DNA from: Sphingomonadales bacterium UBA6157
GTDB lineage: Bacteria; Pseudomonadota; Alphaproteobacteria; Sphingomonadales; Sphingomonadaceae
Length of the DNA: 25,857 nt
Reading direction: 5' to 3'
Assembly: GCA_002423025.1 (NCBI GenBank)
Contig: DIUN01000023.1
Location: forward strand, 105,838-131,694
Positions 6,677 to 14,711 of the stretch are shown piece by piece (positions within the stretch are counted from its first letter, which is position 1; each line of letters opens with the position of its first letter). A program made the translations under genes and the position numbers. The notes beneath the pieces were generated by a model. It made no database searches and was not told the origin of the DNA. It saw only the letters and a list, made by a program, of their open reading frames with translations.

Positions 6677-9421
6677 TCATGTCTGGATCGTCGTGTCCGG
6701 CAGTGTGGCCTCACCATGGCGCGAGCCGGGGGGTGGCTGCAAGCCATGATGTGCGGCGGCGACTGCGGCGATTGCGTCTTCCAGGCTCACCCGGTCAATC
6801 GGTGTGCCGGGCGGGAAGGCGGCAAGCAGCCGGCTGGGCACGGCCGGTCCGATGAGCACGAAGGTGCCGCGATCATCGGCGCGGCGGATGAGCCGGCCAA
6901 AGGCTTGTGCCAGCCGGCCCATGGTGACGCGATCATCATGCGCGGTGCCGCCGAGCGCGGCGCGGCGGGCGCCGTGCAACACAGTGGGGCGCGGCCAGGG
7001 CACGCCCTCCATCACCACCAGCCGCAGCGAGGAGCCGGGCACGTCCACACCATCGCGCAGGGCATCGGTGCCGAGCAGCGAGGCACGCGGCTCGGCGCGA
7101 AAGATGTCCACCAGCGTGCCGGTCTCGATCGGGTCGACATGCTGGGCATAGAGCGGCAGCCCGGCACGGGCGAGCGGATCGGCAATGCGGGCGTGCACGG
7201 CGCGTAGCCGGGCGATGGCGGTGAACAGCCCCAGCGTGGCGCCGCCAGCCGCCTCGATAAGGGCGCGATAGGCATGGGCCAGCCCCGCCGTGTCCCCGCG
7301 CTTGATATCCGTCACGATCAGCACCCGGGCGTTGGCGGCATAATCGAACGGGCTGGCGGCGGCGAAGTGGTGCGCCGGCAGCATCAGGTGGCTGGCGCCG
7401 GTGCGGGCATCGGCATCATCCCAGCTTTCCACCAGCGCATCGCTGCGGGCACGCAGCGTGGCGGAGGTTACCAGCACGCCATGCGCCGGCTCGAGAACCG
7501 CGTGGGCAAAGGGCTTCATCGGATCGAGCCAGTGGCGGTGGATGCCGATATCCAGCTCGCGGCCATCAAAGCGCTCGACGGCAAACCAATCGACAAACGC
7601 CGGGTCCGCCGCGCCGCCAAGCCGCGCCAGCAGCCCGGTCCAGGATGTGATGAGTTCGGCGCGTAGCCGCAGCCCGGCGCTGGCGCCTTCCACCCGGGCG
7701 CGGCCGGCGCCATCCAGCCAATCCGGCGGCTCATCGAGCAGCGCCTTGAGCCGGGCCTCCAGCGCCGCCATGGGTGCGGCCAGACGGGCCAGCGCGGCGG
7801 CGGCTGTGGCCGCGGCATCGATGACAGCGGGGAGCACCTCGGCGACTTCGGTTTCAAGGCCATAGCCGGTTTCGGCGGTGCGACTTTCCGAGCGGGCGAA
7901 CACCTGGGTGCGGACGGCGGCAAGCAGGCTCTCGATGGGGCCATCGGGCGTGTCGCCGGCAATGCGGGCGAGCCAGGCTTCTGCCGGCAGGATGCGGGCC
8001 GCAGCGCCGATGCGCTCGATGGCGGCGGCAGCGGCATCATCATAGCTGGCGATGTCGGAAAGGCGGGCGGCGAGGCCGCGGCGGCGGCCCCGGCTGGCCC
8101 GGTCCGGCCCGAGCAGCCAGCCGCGCAGTTCCACCGCTTCGCGGCCGGTGAGCTCCACGGCAAAGGTGGCGTCTGCGGCATCGAAGAGGTGATGGCCTTC
8201 ATCAAAGACCATGCGCGTCATGCCCACGCCCTCGGCGCGGCCGCGCACGGCGTTGATCATGACAAGCGCATGATTGGCGATGACGAGATCGGCCTGGGCC
8301 GAGGCGCGGGTGGCACGCTCGATGAAGCAGATGCGATAGTGCGGGCAGCCGGCATAGATGCACTCGCCGCGCCTGTCCGTGAGGCCGGAAAAGCTGGTGC
8401 GGCCGAACAGCGCCGGCAGCCAGCCCGGCAAGTCCCCGCCCACCATGTCGCCATCGCGGCTGTATTCGGCCCAGCGTGCGGCCAGCTGGGCGAACACGGC
8501 GGCGCGGTTGGCAAAGCCGCCCTGCACGGCATCCTCAAGGTTGAGCAGGCAGAGGTAATTCTCGCGGCCCTTGCGGACCACGACCTTCTCGCGCTTCTCG
8601 GCCGGATCGGGGTAGGCGCGGGCGGCTTCCTGGTCGAGCTGGCGTTGCAGCGCCTTGGTGTAGGTGGAGAGCCATACCGTGCCCTGCGCTGCCTGCGCCC
8701 AGGCCGCGGCGGGAGCGAGATAGCCCAGTGTCTTGCCGATGCCGGTGCCAGCTTCGGCCAGCACCATGTTGGGGGTGCCGGGGCGGCTGCGCGGCGCAAA
8801 GGCATGGGCGGCGGCCTCGGCATAGGCGCGCTGTCCGGTGCGGCGCTCGGCGCCCTCGCCCAGCATGGCATCGAGCCGGGCGGTGATGGCGGCGGCGGCG
8901 AGGCTGACAGGCAGCGGCGTCGGGCGCGGCGGTGCTTCCTCCCACTTGGGCAGGCTGGTGAACAGCGAGCGCTCGGGAGAGTCCGGCTTGCGCAGCCTCG
9001 GCGCCAGCACCGGCGCCCAGCTCCAGCGCTGGCGGACAAGCGATTGCAGGATGGACCAGGCGCCATGGCGCTCCCGCCACGCCGGATCGGCCAGCGTTTC
9101 GAGCAGCGCATCGGCGGCGCGGCGCAGGAAGCCGGCATCAGCATCATTGGCCGGCGGATCGATGCCCAGTGCGGTGGCAAGGCCGCGCGGCGTGGGCACG
9201 GCAAAGCGCGCCGGGTGGATGAAGGCAAACAGCTCGAGCAGATCGAGCCCGGAAAGCTCCGGATAGCCCAGCCGGCTGGCGATGACGGGGGCATTGAGCA
9301 GCAGGTGCGGCGTATCAGCGGCGCGGCGGATGGCCTCGCCGCGCGTCACGGCAGCAGCGGCGCTGCCGGCGGGCGCAATCCACACGCCGGCATGGGTGGC
9401 AGTGAGGGCAGGAAGCTCCAT
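6677..9421 (-). CDS. DinG-type ATP-dependent DNA helicase (Fe-S, XPD-like)
   Basis: A 914-residue superfamily 2 helicase of the DinG/YoaA/XPD type, acting 5'-3' on branched or damaged DNA. Walker A is AEAGTGIGKT (222-231). The four Fe-S cluster cysteines are Cys291 (NYLCLLN), Cys354, Cys359 and Cys365 (GECIYAGCPHYRICF). The DEAH-like box is DEGHH (407-411). Motif V-VI elements are VTSATLR, LRDGVDVPG and QAFGRLIRR (839-847). The first 200 residues are not helicase and contain LLLNAPVIASRLGYPELSGL and DLLELFAFIHPARFAVPTP, with no intact nuclease motif seen. The start ATG has GGAG 9 nt upstream, but both lie in a hairpin (see 9418-9444). The next gene is the SixA-like phosphatase. DinG and YoaA cannot be told apart here. 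Confidence 0.93.
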   Translation of the reverse strand: MELPALTATHAGVWIAPAGSAAAAVTRGEAIRRAADTPHLLLNAPVIASRLGYPELSGLDLLELFAFIHPARFAVPTPRGLATALGIDPPANDADAGFLRRAADALLETLADPAWRERHGAWSILQSLVRQRWSWAPVLAPRLRKPDSPERSLFTSLPKWEEAPPRPTPLPVSLAAAAITARLDAMLGEGAERRTGQRAYAEAAAHAFAPRSRPGTPNMVLAEAGTGIGKTLGYLAPAAAWAQAAQGTVWLSTYTKALQRQLDQEAARAYPDPAEKREKVVVRKGRENYLCLLNLEDAVQGGFANRAAVFAQLAARWAEYSRDGDMVGGDLPGWLPALFGRTSFSGLTDRRGECIYAGCPHYRICFIERATRASAQADLVIANHALVMINAVRGRAEGVGMTRMVFDEGHHLFDAADATFAVELTGREAVELRGWLLGPDRASRGRRRGLAARLSDIASYDDAAAAAIERIGAAARILPAEAWLARIAGDTPDGPIESLLAAVRTQVFARSESRTAETGYGLETEVAEVLPAVIDAAATAAAALARLAAPMAALEARLKALLDEPPDWLDGAGRARVEGASAGLRLRAELITSWTGLLARLGGAADPAFVDWFAVERFDGRELDIGIHRHWLDPMKPFAHAVLEPAHGVLVTSATLRARSDALVESWDDADARTGASHLMLPAHHFAAASPFDYAANARVLIVTDIKRGDTAGLAHAYRALIEAAGGATLGLFTAIARLRAVHARIADPLARAGLPLYAQHVDPIETGTLVDIFRAEPRASLLGTDALRDGVDVPGSSLRLVVMEGVPWPRPTVLHGARRAALGGTAHDDRVTMGRLAQAFGRLIRRADDRGTFVLIGPAVPSRLLAAFPPGTPIDRVSLEDAIAAVAAAHHGLQPPPGSRHGEATLPDTTIQT

Positions 9422-9444
9422 GGGCGGCTACTCCAGGCCCATGG
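9418..9444 (-). promoter_or_regulatory. Hairpin sequestering the start of the DinG-type gene, with a 4-codon upstream ORF
   Basis: On the minus strand, CCATGGGC and GCCCATGG form a perfect 8-bp inverted repeat around an 11-nt loop. The downstream arm contains the helicase ATG, and the loop contains its SD-like GGAG. The upstream arm holds another ATG that reads Met-Gly-Leu-Glu-stop and ends 6 nt before the helicase ATG. This could reduce or couple translation initiation. The structure is plain in the sequence; the regulatory role is inference. Confidence 0.4.
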
Positions 9445-9512
9445 GGCGGAGGGAGGGTTGCGCACACGCGCTATCGACGCCAGAGAACATCCCAAAGGAT
9501 TAGACGGAACAC

Positions 9513-11120
9513 ATGAGCAACGCCACAGCCCATACAGCCGAAACGCTTCGCGCCGCTGCGATCGAGAACAAGGCCTGGCCGTTCGAGGAGGCCCGCAAGG
9601 TCATCGCCCGCTACCCGGACGGGTTTCCGGCCAGCGGCGTGATCTTCGAGACCGGCTATGGCCCCTCGGGCCTGCCGCATATCGGCACCTTTGGCGAAGT
9701 GGCGCGCACCACCATGGTGCGGCGGGCCTTCGAGACGATGGCGCCCGGCGTCACCACCCGGCTGATCGCCTTTTCCGATGATATGGACGGCCTGCGCAAG
9801 GTGCCGGACGGCCTGCCCAACCCCGAGCTGCTGCGCGCCAACCTCGGCAAGCCGCTGACGCAGGTGCCGGATCCGTTCGGCACCCACAGCAGCTTCGGCG
9901 CGCACAACAACGCCCGGCTGCGCGCCTTTCTCGATGGCTTCGGCTTCGAGTATGAGTTTCTCTCGTCCACCGAATGCTACAAGGCCGGGCGCTTCGATGC
10001 GACGCTGCTCGCCGTGCTGGCGAACTATGATGCCGTCATCGATGTGATCCTGCCGACATTGGGGCCTGAGCGCCGCGCCACCTATTCCCCGTTCCTGCCG
10101 GTTGATCCGGTGAGCGGCCATGTGCTGCAGGTGCCGCTGGTGTCGCGGGATGCCGATGCCGGCACCGTGAGCTACCTGCGCCCCGGCACCGAGGAACTGG
10201 TGACGGTTCCCGTGACGGGCGGCCATTGCAAGCTGCAGTGGAAGGTTGATTGGGCGATGCGCTGGGTGGCGCTGGGCGTCGATTACGAGATGGCCGGCAA
10301 GGATCTCATCGATTCGGTGCTGCTTTCGGGCCGCATCGCCAAGGTGCTCGGCGCTGTGCCGCCGGCTGGCTTCAACTACGAGCTGTTCCTCGATGCCGAG
10401 GGCCAGAAGATCTCCAAGAGCAAGGGCAACGGCCTCACCATCGAGCAATGGCTGGAATATGGCCCGCCCGAGAGCCTGGCGCTCTACATGTTCCAGAGCC
10501 CGCGCAAGGCCAAGCGGTTGCACTTTGATGTCATCCCGCGGGCCATCGACGAATATGCGGACTTTCTCGCCAAATATCCCGAGCAGCCGCTGGAGCAGCA
10601 GCTCGGCAACCCGGTGCACCATATCCATGAGGGCAAGCCCCCTGCCGCTGATTTGCCGGTGAGCTTCTCCCTGCTGCTCAACCTGGCTTCGGTGGCAGCC
10701 ACCGATGATCCGGCCAAGCTCTGGGCCTATGTGGCGCGGCAGGCGCCTGGCACCAGCCCGACCACGCATCCGCTGCTCGATCGGCTGGTGCATCATGCGG
10801 CGCGCTATGCCCGGGATTTCGTGGTGCCCGGCCTCAAGCGCCGTGCGCCGACTCCTGAGGAAGCCGCGGCGCTGGCCGACCTCGATGCCCGGCTTGCGGC
10901 AGTTGGCCCCGGTGCCGAAGCCGAAGCCTATCAGTATGAAGTTTACGAGGCAGGCAAGTCAGCCGGCTTCGTTAATCTCCGCGACTGGTTCAAGGCGCTA
11001 TACGAGACTCTCATCGGCTCCGCTCAGGGGCCGCGCATGGGTTCGTTCATTGCCCTCTACGGCCTCGCGGAGACGCGAGCGCTGATCGCGGAGGCGCTTG
11101 GGCGGCCAAGGGAGTCATAA
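9513..11120 (+). CDS. lysK: Class I lysyl-tRNA synthetase
   Basis: A 535-residue class I (archaeal-type) lysyl-tRNA synthetase, which charges tRNA-Lys in the cytosol; alphaproteobacteria often use this form in place of class II LysS. The HIGH-type motif is PSGLPHIGTFGEVARTTM (PHIG at 55-58). The KMSKS-type loop is KISKSKGNG (299-307). Between them lie the family blocks FSDDMDGLRKVPD and HCKLQWKVDWAMRW. The C-terminal helical anticodon-binding part follows. The ATG at 9513 gives the full N-terminus; the SD is weak (AAGGA lies far upstream, CGGA nearer). It is divergent from the helicase gene with 91 nt between, where I find no convincing -35/-10 pair. The stop TAA overlaps the next ATG by one base. 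Confidence 0.96.
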   Translation: MSNATAHTAETLRAAAIENKAWPFEEARKVIARYPDGFPASGVIFETGYGPSGLPHIGTFGEVARTTMVRRAFETMAPGVTTRLIAFSDDMDGLRKVPDGLPNPELLRANLGKPLTQVPDPFGTHSSFGAHNNARLRAFLDGFGFEYEFLSSTECYKAGRFDATLLAVLANYDAVIDVILPTLGPERRATYSPFLPVDPVSGHVLQVPLVSRDADAGTVSYLRPGTEELVTVPVTGGHCKLQWKVDWAMRWVALGVDYEMAGKDLIDSVLLSGRIAKVLGAVPPAGFNYELFLDAEGQKISKSKGNGLTIEQWLEYGPPESLALYMFQSPRKAKRLHFDVIPRAIDEYADFLAKYPEQPLEQQLGNPVHHIHEGKPPAADLPVSFSLLLNLASVAATDDPAKLWAYVARQAPGTSPTTHPLLDRLVHHAARYARDFVVPGLKRRAPTPEEAAALADLDARLAAVGPGAEAEAYQYEVYEAGKSAGFVNLRDWFKALYETLIGSAQGPRMGSFIALYGLAETRALIAEALGRPRES

Positions 11121-11899
11121 TGCACAAACCGATCACGGCCCTGCTGCTGGCCATCGCCACCCCGGCAACACTGTTTGCCGCCGCGCCAGCCCAGGCCGAT
11201 GCCGCCGCGTCCTTCCGCGAGGGCAATTGGGCCGCCGTGGTCAAGGAAGGCCGGGCCGAGGCGACCGCTGCCAGCCTGGTTCTCGCCGGCCGCGCCCAGC
11301 TGTGGCAGGCCGGCTATGAAACGCGGGACAAGGCCCGCGCCATGGCGCTGATCATGGCGGCGGAAAAGGACTTTGACGCAGCGCTGGCCAAGGCGCCGAG
11401 CAACCCCGAGGCGCAGGTGCAAAAGGCCGTGGCCATCGGCTATCGCGCCAAGCTCACCAAGTCTGCCGGGCTTGGCAAGGATGCGCGGGATCGCTTCGTG
11501 GCGGTGCGCACCGCCCACCCGGAAATGGCTTTGGCCTGGGCGGCGGTGGCCGGCTGGCACGGCGGCGCCATTGCCGCGCTCGGCAACTTCATGGGCGGCG
11601 CGGTGCTTGGTGCCAAGGCCGGCGAAGTCGAGACCGGCTTTGTGAAGGCGCTGCGGCTCGACCCGCAGAACCCCTCGCACCGGACCTATTATGCGATGAC
11701 CCTGCTCGACATGAACAAGAAGAACGCCGCCAAGGCCGCCGCTGCGCTGGAAGGCGTGGGCCAGCTGCCGGCGCGTGACGCCTTTGAGGCGCGGCTGCGG
11801 GCGCAGGGCCAGCAGCTCTCTGTTGCGCTGCGGACCGGCGACGCCACGGCGGCGCAGGCGCTGGCGCGCAAGCTGGCGGCGTTCAGCACGCTCGGTTGA
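11120..11899 (+). CDS. Exported TPR-like protein of unknown function
   Basis: A 259-residue protein with a Sec-type signal peptide (MHKPITALLLAIATPATLFA, probable cleavage after AQA near residue 26). The mature protein is Ala-rich and helical with tetratricopeptide-like helix pairs, for example DFDAALAKAPSNPEAQVQKA and FVKALRLDPQNPSHRTYYA, so it is probably a periplasmic protein-interaction module. Cysteines and catalytic motifs are absent. The ATG overlaps the lysK stop (TAATG), so it is translated from the lysK transcript. No specific family name is warranted. An inverted repeat follows the gene (11931-11971). Confidence 0.85.
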   Translation: MHKPITALLLAIATPATLFAAAPAQADAAASFREGNWAAVVKEGRAEATAASLVLAGRAQLWQAGYETRDKARAMALIMAAEKDFDAALAKAPSNPEAQVQKAVAIGYRAKLTKSAGLGKDARDRFVAVRTAHPEMALAWAAVAGWHGGAIAALGNFMGGAVLGAKAGEVETGFVKALRLDPQNPSHRTYYAMTLLDMNKKNAAKAAAALEGVGQLPARDAFEARLRAQGQQLSVALRTGDATAAQALARKLAAFSTLG

Positions 11900-11930
11900 G
11901 GCGCCGGGTGCGGCAGGCCTTTGGGCAAGA

Positions 11931-11971
11931 GCCGGATTGCAGCTAGCCAAAGCGCGCGGTTGCAATCCGGC
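11931..11971. terminator. Inverted repeat after the TPR-like gene, possible terminator or attenuator
   Basis: GCCGGATTGCA (11931-11941) and TGCAATCCGGC (11961-11971) are a perfect 11-bp inverted repeat with a 19-nt spacer. It lies in the 128-nt gap between the TPR-like gene and the transporter gene. No T-run follows, so intrinsic termination is uncertain. The rest of the gap holds only the SD of the transporter gene. Confidence 0.4.
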
Positions 11972-12027
11972 CGAGGCTCGGGGAACATGGCGGAAACCGG
12001 ATAATCGGGCCTTGGGAGAGGGTTATC

Positions 12028-13341
12028 TTGCGAATTTCACGCGGCCGTCTGGCGGCATTCGCAGCGCCCTGCCTGCCCGTTGCAGCCATCGGCCTGCCCG
12101 TGGTGGTGCACCTGCCACCCTATTATGCCAGCACGCTCGGGCTTGATCTTGGCATTGTCGGGCTGATCTTCTTCCTGGTCCGGCTGGTCGATGTGCCGCT
12201 GGATCCTATCGTCGGCCATCTGGTCGATCGCACGCGCGGCCGCTTCGGGCGGTTCCGGCCGTGGATGGGCTTTGGCACGGTGGTGATGATGGCTGGCGTG
12301 GCGGCGGTGTTCATGGCGCAGCCCGGCATCTCGCCGTTGCTGGCCTTTGCCGGGCTGATGGTGATGTACCTCGGTTTTTCCGCCGTGCTGGTGTCCCACA
12401 CCGCTTGGGGGGCCGTGCTCTCCGATGATTATCACGAGCGCTCGCGTATCTTCGGCTGGTGGCAGACGGCAAACCTGCTGGGCATGCTCATCATCCTCGC
12501 CGTGCCGCCGGCCGCCGTGCTGCTGACGGGCGGGGACAAGGCAACCGGCGTGCACGCCATGGGCTGGGTGGTGCTGGTCACGCTGCCCTTGGCGGTGGCG
12601 TGGAACCTGTTCGTGGTGCCCGAGCGCCCGCGCATCGGCGGCGAGACGCACCGGCTGGGAGACATTTTCGGCGTGCTGCGGCTGCCGCTGCTGCGCCGGC
12701 TGCTGCTGGTGGACCTGCTGGCAAACCTGGCGCCGGGCATCGGCGGGGCTTTGCTGCTGTTCTTCTTCGAGGCGGCGCGAGGCTATTCCCCGGCCGAGGC
12801 CAGCTCCTTCCTGCTGTTCTATTTCACCGCCGGGATGTTTGCGGCACCGCTCTGGGTGCGGCTGGCCCGGCGCATCGGCAAGCACCGCGCTATCATGTGG
12901 TCCCTGTTCGCCTATGCGCTGTGCCAGAGCGCCACGCTGGTGATCCCGGCGGATAACTTCCCGGTCGCTGCTGCCGCCATGGCGCTGGCCGGCGTGCCGG
13001 CGGTGGCCCCGGCTTTTCTGCTGCGCGCCATGCTGGCGGATCTTTCCGATGCCGAGACGCTGGCTTCGGGCAGCGAGCGCACCGGGCTGTTCTATGCCGC
13101 GCTCGCGGCGGTGCAGAAGCTTGGCTATGCCGTGCCGGTGGGCCTCAGCTACCCGATTCTCGGTATCATCGGTTTTGTGCCGGCGCTGGGTGAAGGCAAT
13201 TCCGAGAGCGCCATCTGGGGGCTGATGTTCATGTTCGTGGTGCCGCCGGCGGCGCTGGCGCTGGCGTCGGCGCTGGTGGTGCGTGGTTGGCCGATCAATG
13301 CCGAGGTGCAGGCGCGCAATGCCGAGGCGCTGGCCAGCTGA
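12028..13341 (+). CDS. MFS transporter, GPH/MelB-like cation symporter family
   Basis: A 437-residue inner-membrane transporter with about 12 hydrophobic segments. The signature between the second and third segments, DVPLDPIVGHLVDRTRGRFG followed by RFRPW, matches the glycoside-pentoside-hexuronide (MelB/MFS_2) group. Members usually move sugars or related solutes with Na+ or H+, but the substrate is not readable here. The start is taken as TTG at 12028, preceded by GGGAGAGGG at good spacing; a TTG start with such an SD is believable, and no ATG lies near the beginning of the conserved region. It is followed 29 nt later by a glutathione transferase gene on the same strand. Confidence 0.88.
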   Translation: MRISRGRLAAFAAPCLPVAAIGLPVVVHLPPYYASTLGLDLGIVGLIFFLVRLVDVPLDPIVGHLVDRTRGRFGRFRPWMGFGTVVMMAGVAAVFMAQPGISPLLAFAGLMVMYLGFSAVLVSHTAWGAVLSDDYHERSRIFGWWQTANLLGMLIILAVPPAAVLLTGGDKATGVHAMGWVVLVTLPLAVAWNLFVVPERPRIGGETHRLGDIFGVLRLPLLRRLLLVDLLANLAPGIGGALLLFFFEAARGYSPAEASSFLLFYFTAGMFAAPLWVRLARRIGKHRAIMWSLFAYALCQSATLVIPADNFPVAAAAMALAGVPAVAPAFLLRAMLADLSDAETLASGSERTGLFYAALAAVQKLGYAVPVGLSYPILGIIGFVPALGEGNSESAIWGLMFMFVVPPAALALASALVVRGWPINAEVQARNAEALAS

Positions 13342-13370
13342 ATTTCCAGGATCAACAGGGAGAAACGACG

Positions 13371-13985
13371 ATGAAGCTTTATGATTCCGTGGGGCCGAAC
13401 CCGCGCGTGGTGCGCATCGCCATGGCCGAAAAGGGCATGACGATCGACACCGTGACAGTGGACCTGATGGGCGGCGAAAACCGCCGTGGAGACTATAAGG
13501 CGCGGGTGCCGATCGGCACGCTGCCGGCGCTGGAGCTGGATGATGGCCGCATCATCACCGAAGTGACGGCGATCGTCGATTATCTCGAAGAGCTGCAGCC
13601 CAGCCCGCCGGTCATTGGTGCCACGCCGGCGGACCGTGCCGAGACGCGGATGTGGGTCCGCCGCATGGACCTGCTGGTGTTCGAGCCGATGTCCAACGGC
13701 TTTCGCGCCTCCGAGGGGCGCGGGCTGTTTGAAAGCCGCATCACGCTGGTCAGCCCCGAGGCGGCGGCTGAGCTGAAGTCCCTGGCGCAGGAGAAGCTGC
13801 TGTGGCTCGATGGCCAGCTGCAGGGCCGCACCTGGGTGTGCGGCGAGCGCTTCACCTTTGCCGATATCATGCTTATGGCGTTCCTGGAGTTCGGTGCGCA
13901 GATCGGCCAGCCGATGCCGGCGGCCGCGACCTGGCTGCCGGGCTTCCTCGAGCGCGCAGCGGCGCGGCCCAGCGCTAAGGCCTGA
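13371..13985 (+). CDS. Glutathione S-transferase family protein
   Basis: A 204-residue soluble GST-fold protein. The thioredoxin-like N-terminal domain (1-75) begins MKLYDSVGPNPRVVRIAMAE and has the cis-Pro loop IGTLPALEL (Pro52). The C-terminal helical domain ends with FTFADIMLMAFLEFG, the N-capping box and hydrophobic staple region. At the usual E-S motif that binds the glutathione gamma-Glu, this protein reads ITEVTAIVDYLEE: Glu64 is present but Ser is replaced by Val65, which may alter glutathione binding. The frame is open from further upstream, but the ATG at 13371 has a clear SD (CAGGGAGAA) and gives the normal N-terminus. The role is unknown. Confidence 0.9.
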   Translation: MKLYDSVGPNPRVVRIAMAEKGMTIDTVTVDLMGGENRRGDYKARVPIGTLPALELDDGRIITEVTAIVDYLEELQPSPPVIGATPADRAETRMWVRRMDLLVFEPMSNGFRASEGRGLFESRITLVSPEAAAELKSLAQEKLLWLDGQLQGRTWVCGERFTFADIMLMAFLEFGAQIGQPMPAAATWLPGFLERAAARPSAKA

Positions 13986-13993
13986 TGGGCTGG

Positions 13994-14028
13994 CGTGTCC
14001 CTTCCCCTGAACAGGGGGAGGGGACGCG
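13994..14028. terminator. Long GC-rich hairpin between convergent genes, probable bidirectional terminator
   Basis: CGTGTCCCTTCCCCT (13994-14008) pairs with GGGGGAGGGGACGCG (14014-14028) over about 14-15 positions including a few G-U pairs, with a short loop. It fills the 43-nt gap between the convergent GST and TPM genes and ends right at the TPM stop codon. No T-run is present on either side. Its C/G-run make-up recalls repetitive extragenic hairpins common in sphingomonads, but copy number cannot be checked here. Confidence 0.55.
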
Positions 14029-14700
14029 CTAGATCTCGATCAGGTGATCGGGCAGTTCGTTGTCGTTGCGCGGGTGCGGCGGGATATGCTCGGCCAGCAC
14101 CTTGCCGGCGAGGCCGATGGCCTTGACCATGCCGTCCGCGGCCTTGCCGGCCTTGATGCCGCCGGTGAGCGCGGCGATGGTGTCCCCCCAATATTCCGGC
14201 GGCACTTTGCTGTAGATGCCGCTGTCCGCGATGATCTCGGCGATATGGTCTGGCTCGTCGATGTAGATCAGCACGCCGGTGCGGCCCTGCGTCGCCTCCA
14301 GCCCGCGCGCCTTGAACTGGGTGAGCGCGGCGGCATGCACCCTGTCCCGCCGCAGGCCGCGCGGCGTGAGCTGGCGGTCAAGCCCTGAGAACAGCGCCAG
14401 CGCCAGCGTGAGGACGAACACCAGCGCCTGCACAAGCAGCAACACTTCCAGCCCATGGCGCTCGCGCAGCGCCGGGCTGGCGGCGGCATCCCAATCCGGG
14501 AAAAGCGTGGCGGGGGACCAGCCAAGGAACAGCGCCAGCATCGGCGCGGCCAGCGCCACCAGCGCGGCGAGGCTGAGCGCCGTGCTGCGATAGCGGTGCA
14601 CCGCGGTGGAGATGATGACGACGATTTCGCCGGCCGTATGTGCCTCGGCCTCGGCAATGGCACCGGCGATGCGGGTGCGATCAGGATCAGTGAACAGCAT
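14029..14700 (-). CDS. TPM-domain membrane protein (second of pair)
   Basis: A 223-residue membrane protein with a TPM (TLP18.3/Psb32/MOLO-1) domain interrupted by two membrane segments. The N-terminal strand AEAEAHTAGEIVVIISTAVHR (17-37) is followed by hydrophobic segments at about 40-60 and 84-106, then the rest of the TPM fold (GRTGVLIYIDEPDHIAEIIA, 139-158). The frame stays open upstream, but the ATG at 14700 has AGGAG at good spacing and starts the conserved region. That SD overlaps the stop (TAGGAG) of the upstream TPM gene, so the pair is probably translationally coupled. It is third in a lemA-TPM-TPM operon, a common arrangement; the biochemical role is not established. Confidence 0.88.
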   Translation of the reverse strand: MLFTDPDRTRIAGAIAEAEAHTAGEIVVIISTAVHRYRSTALSLAALVALAAPMLALFLGWSPATLFPDWDAAASPALRERHGLEVLLLVQALVFVLTLALALFSGLDRQLTPRGLRRDRVHAAALTQFKARGLEATQGRTGVLIYIDEPDHIAEIIADSGIYSKVPPEYWGDTIAALTGGIKAGKAADGMVKAIGLAGKVLAEHIPPHPRNDNELPDHLIEI

Positions 14701-14711
14701 GGTGCGCGCTC

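Noticed and set aside
9445..9512. Promoter for lysK in the helicase-lysK gap
   Set aside because: TTGCGC is present but no acceptable -10 lies at the right distance.
9471..10796. Long minus-strand open frame opposite lysK
   Set aside because: Antisense to a certain tRNA synthetase gene and without recognisable motifs.
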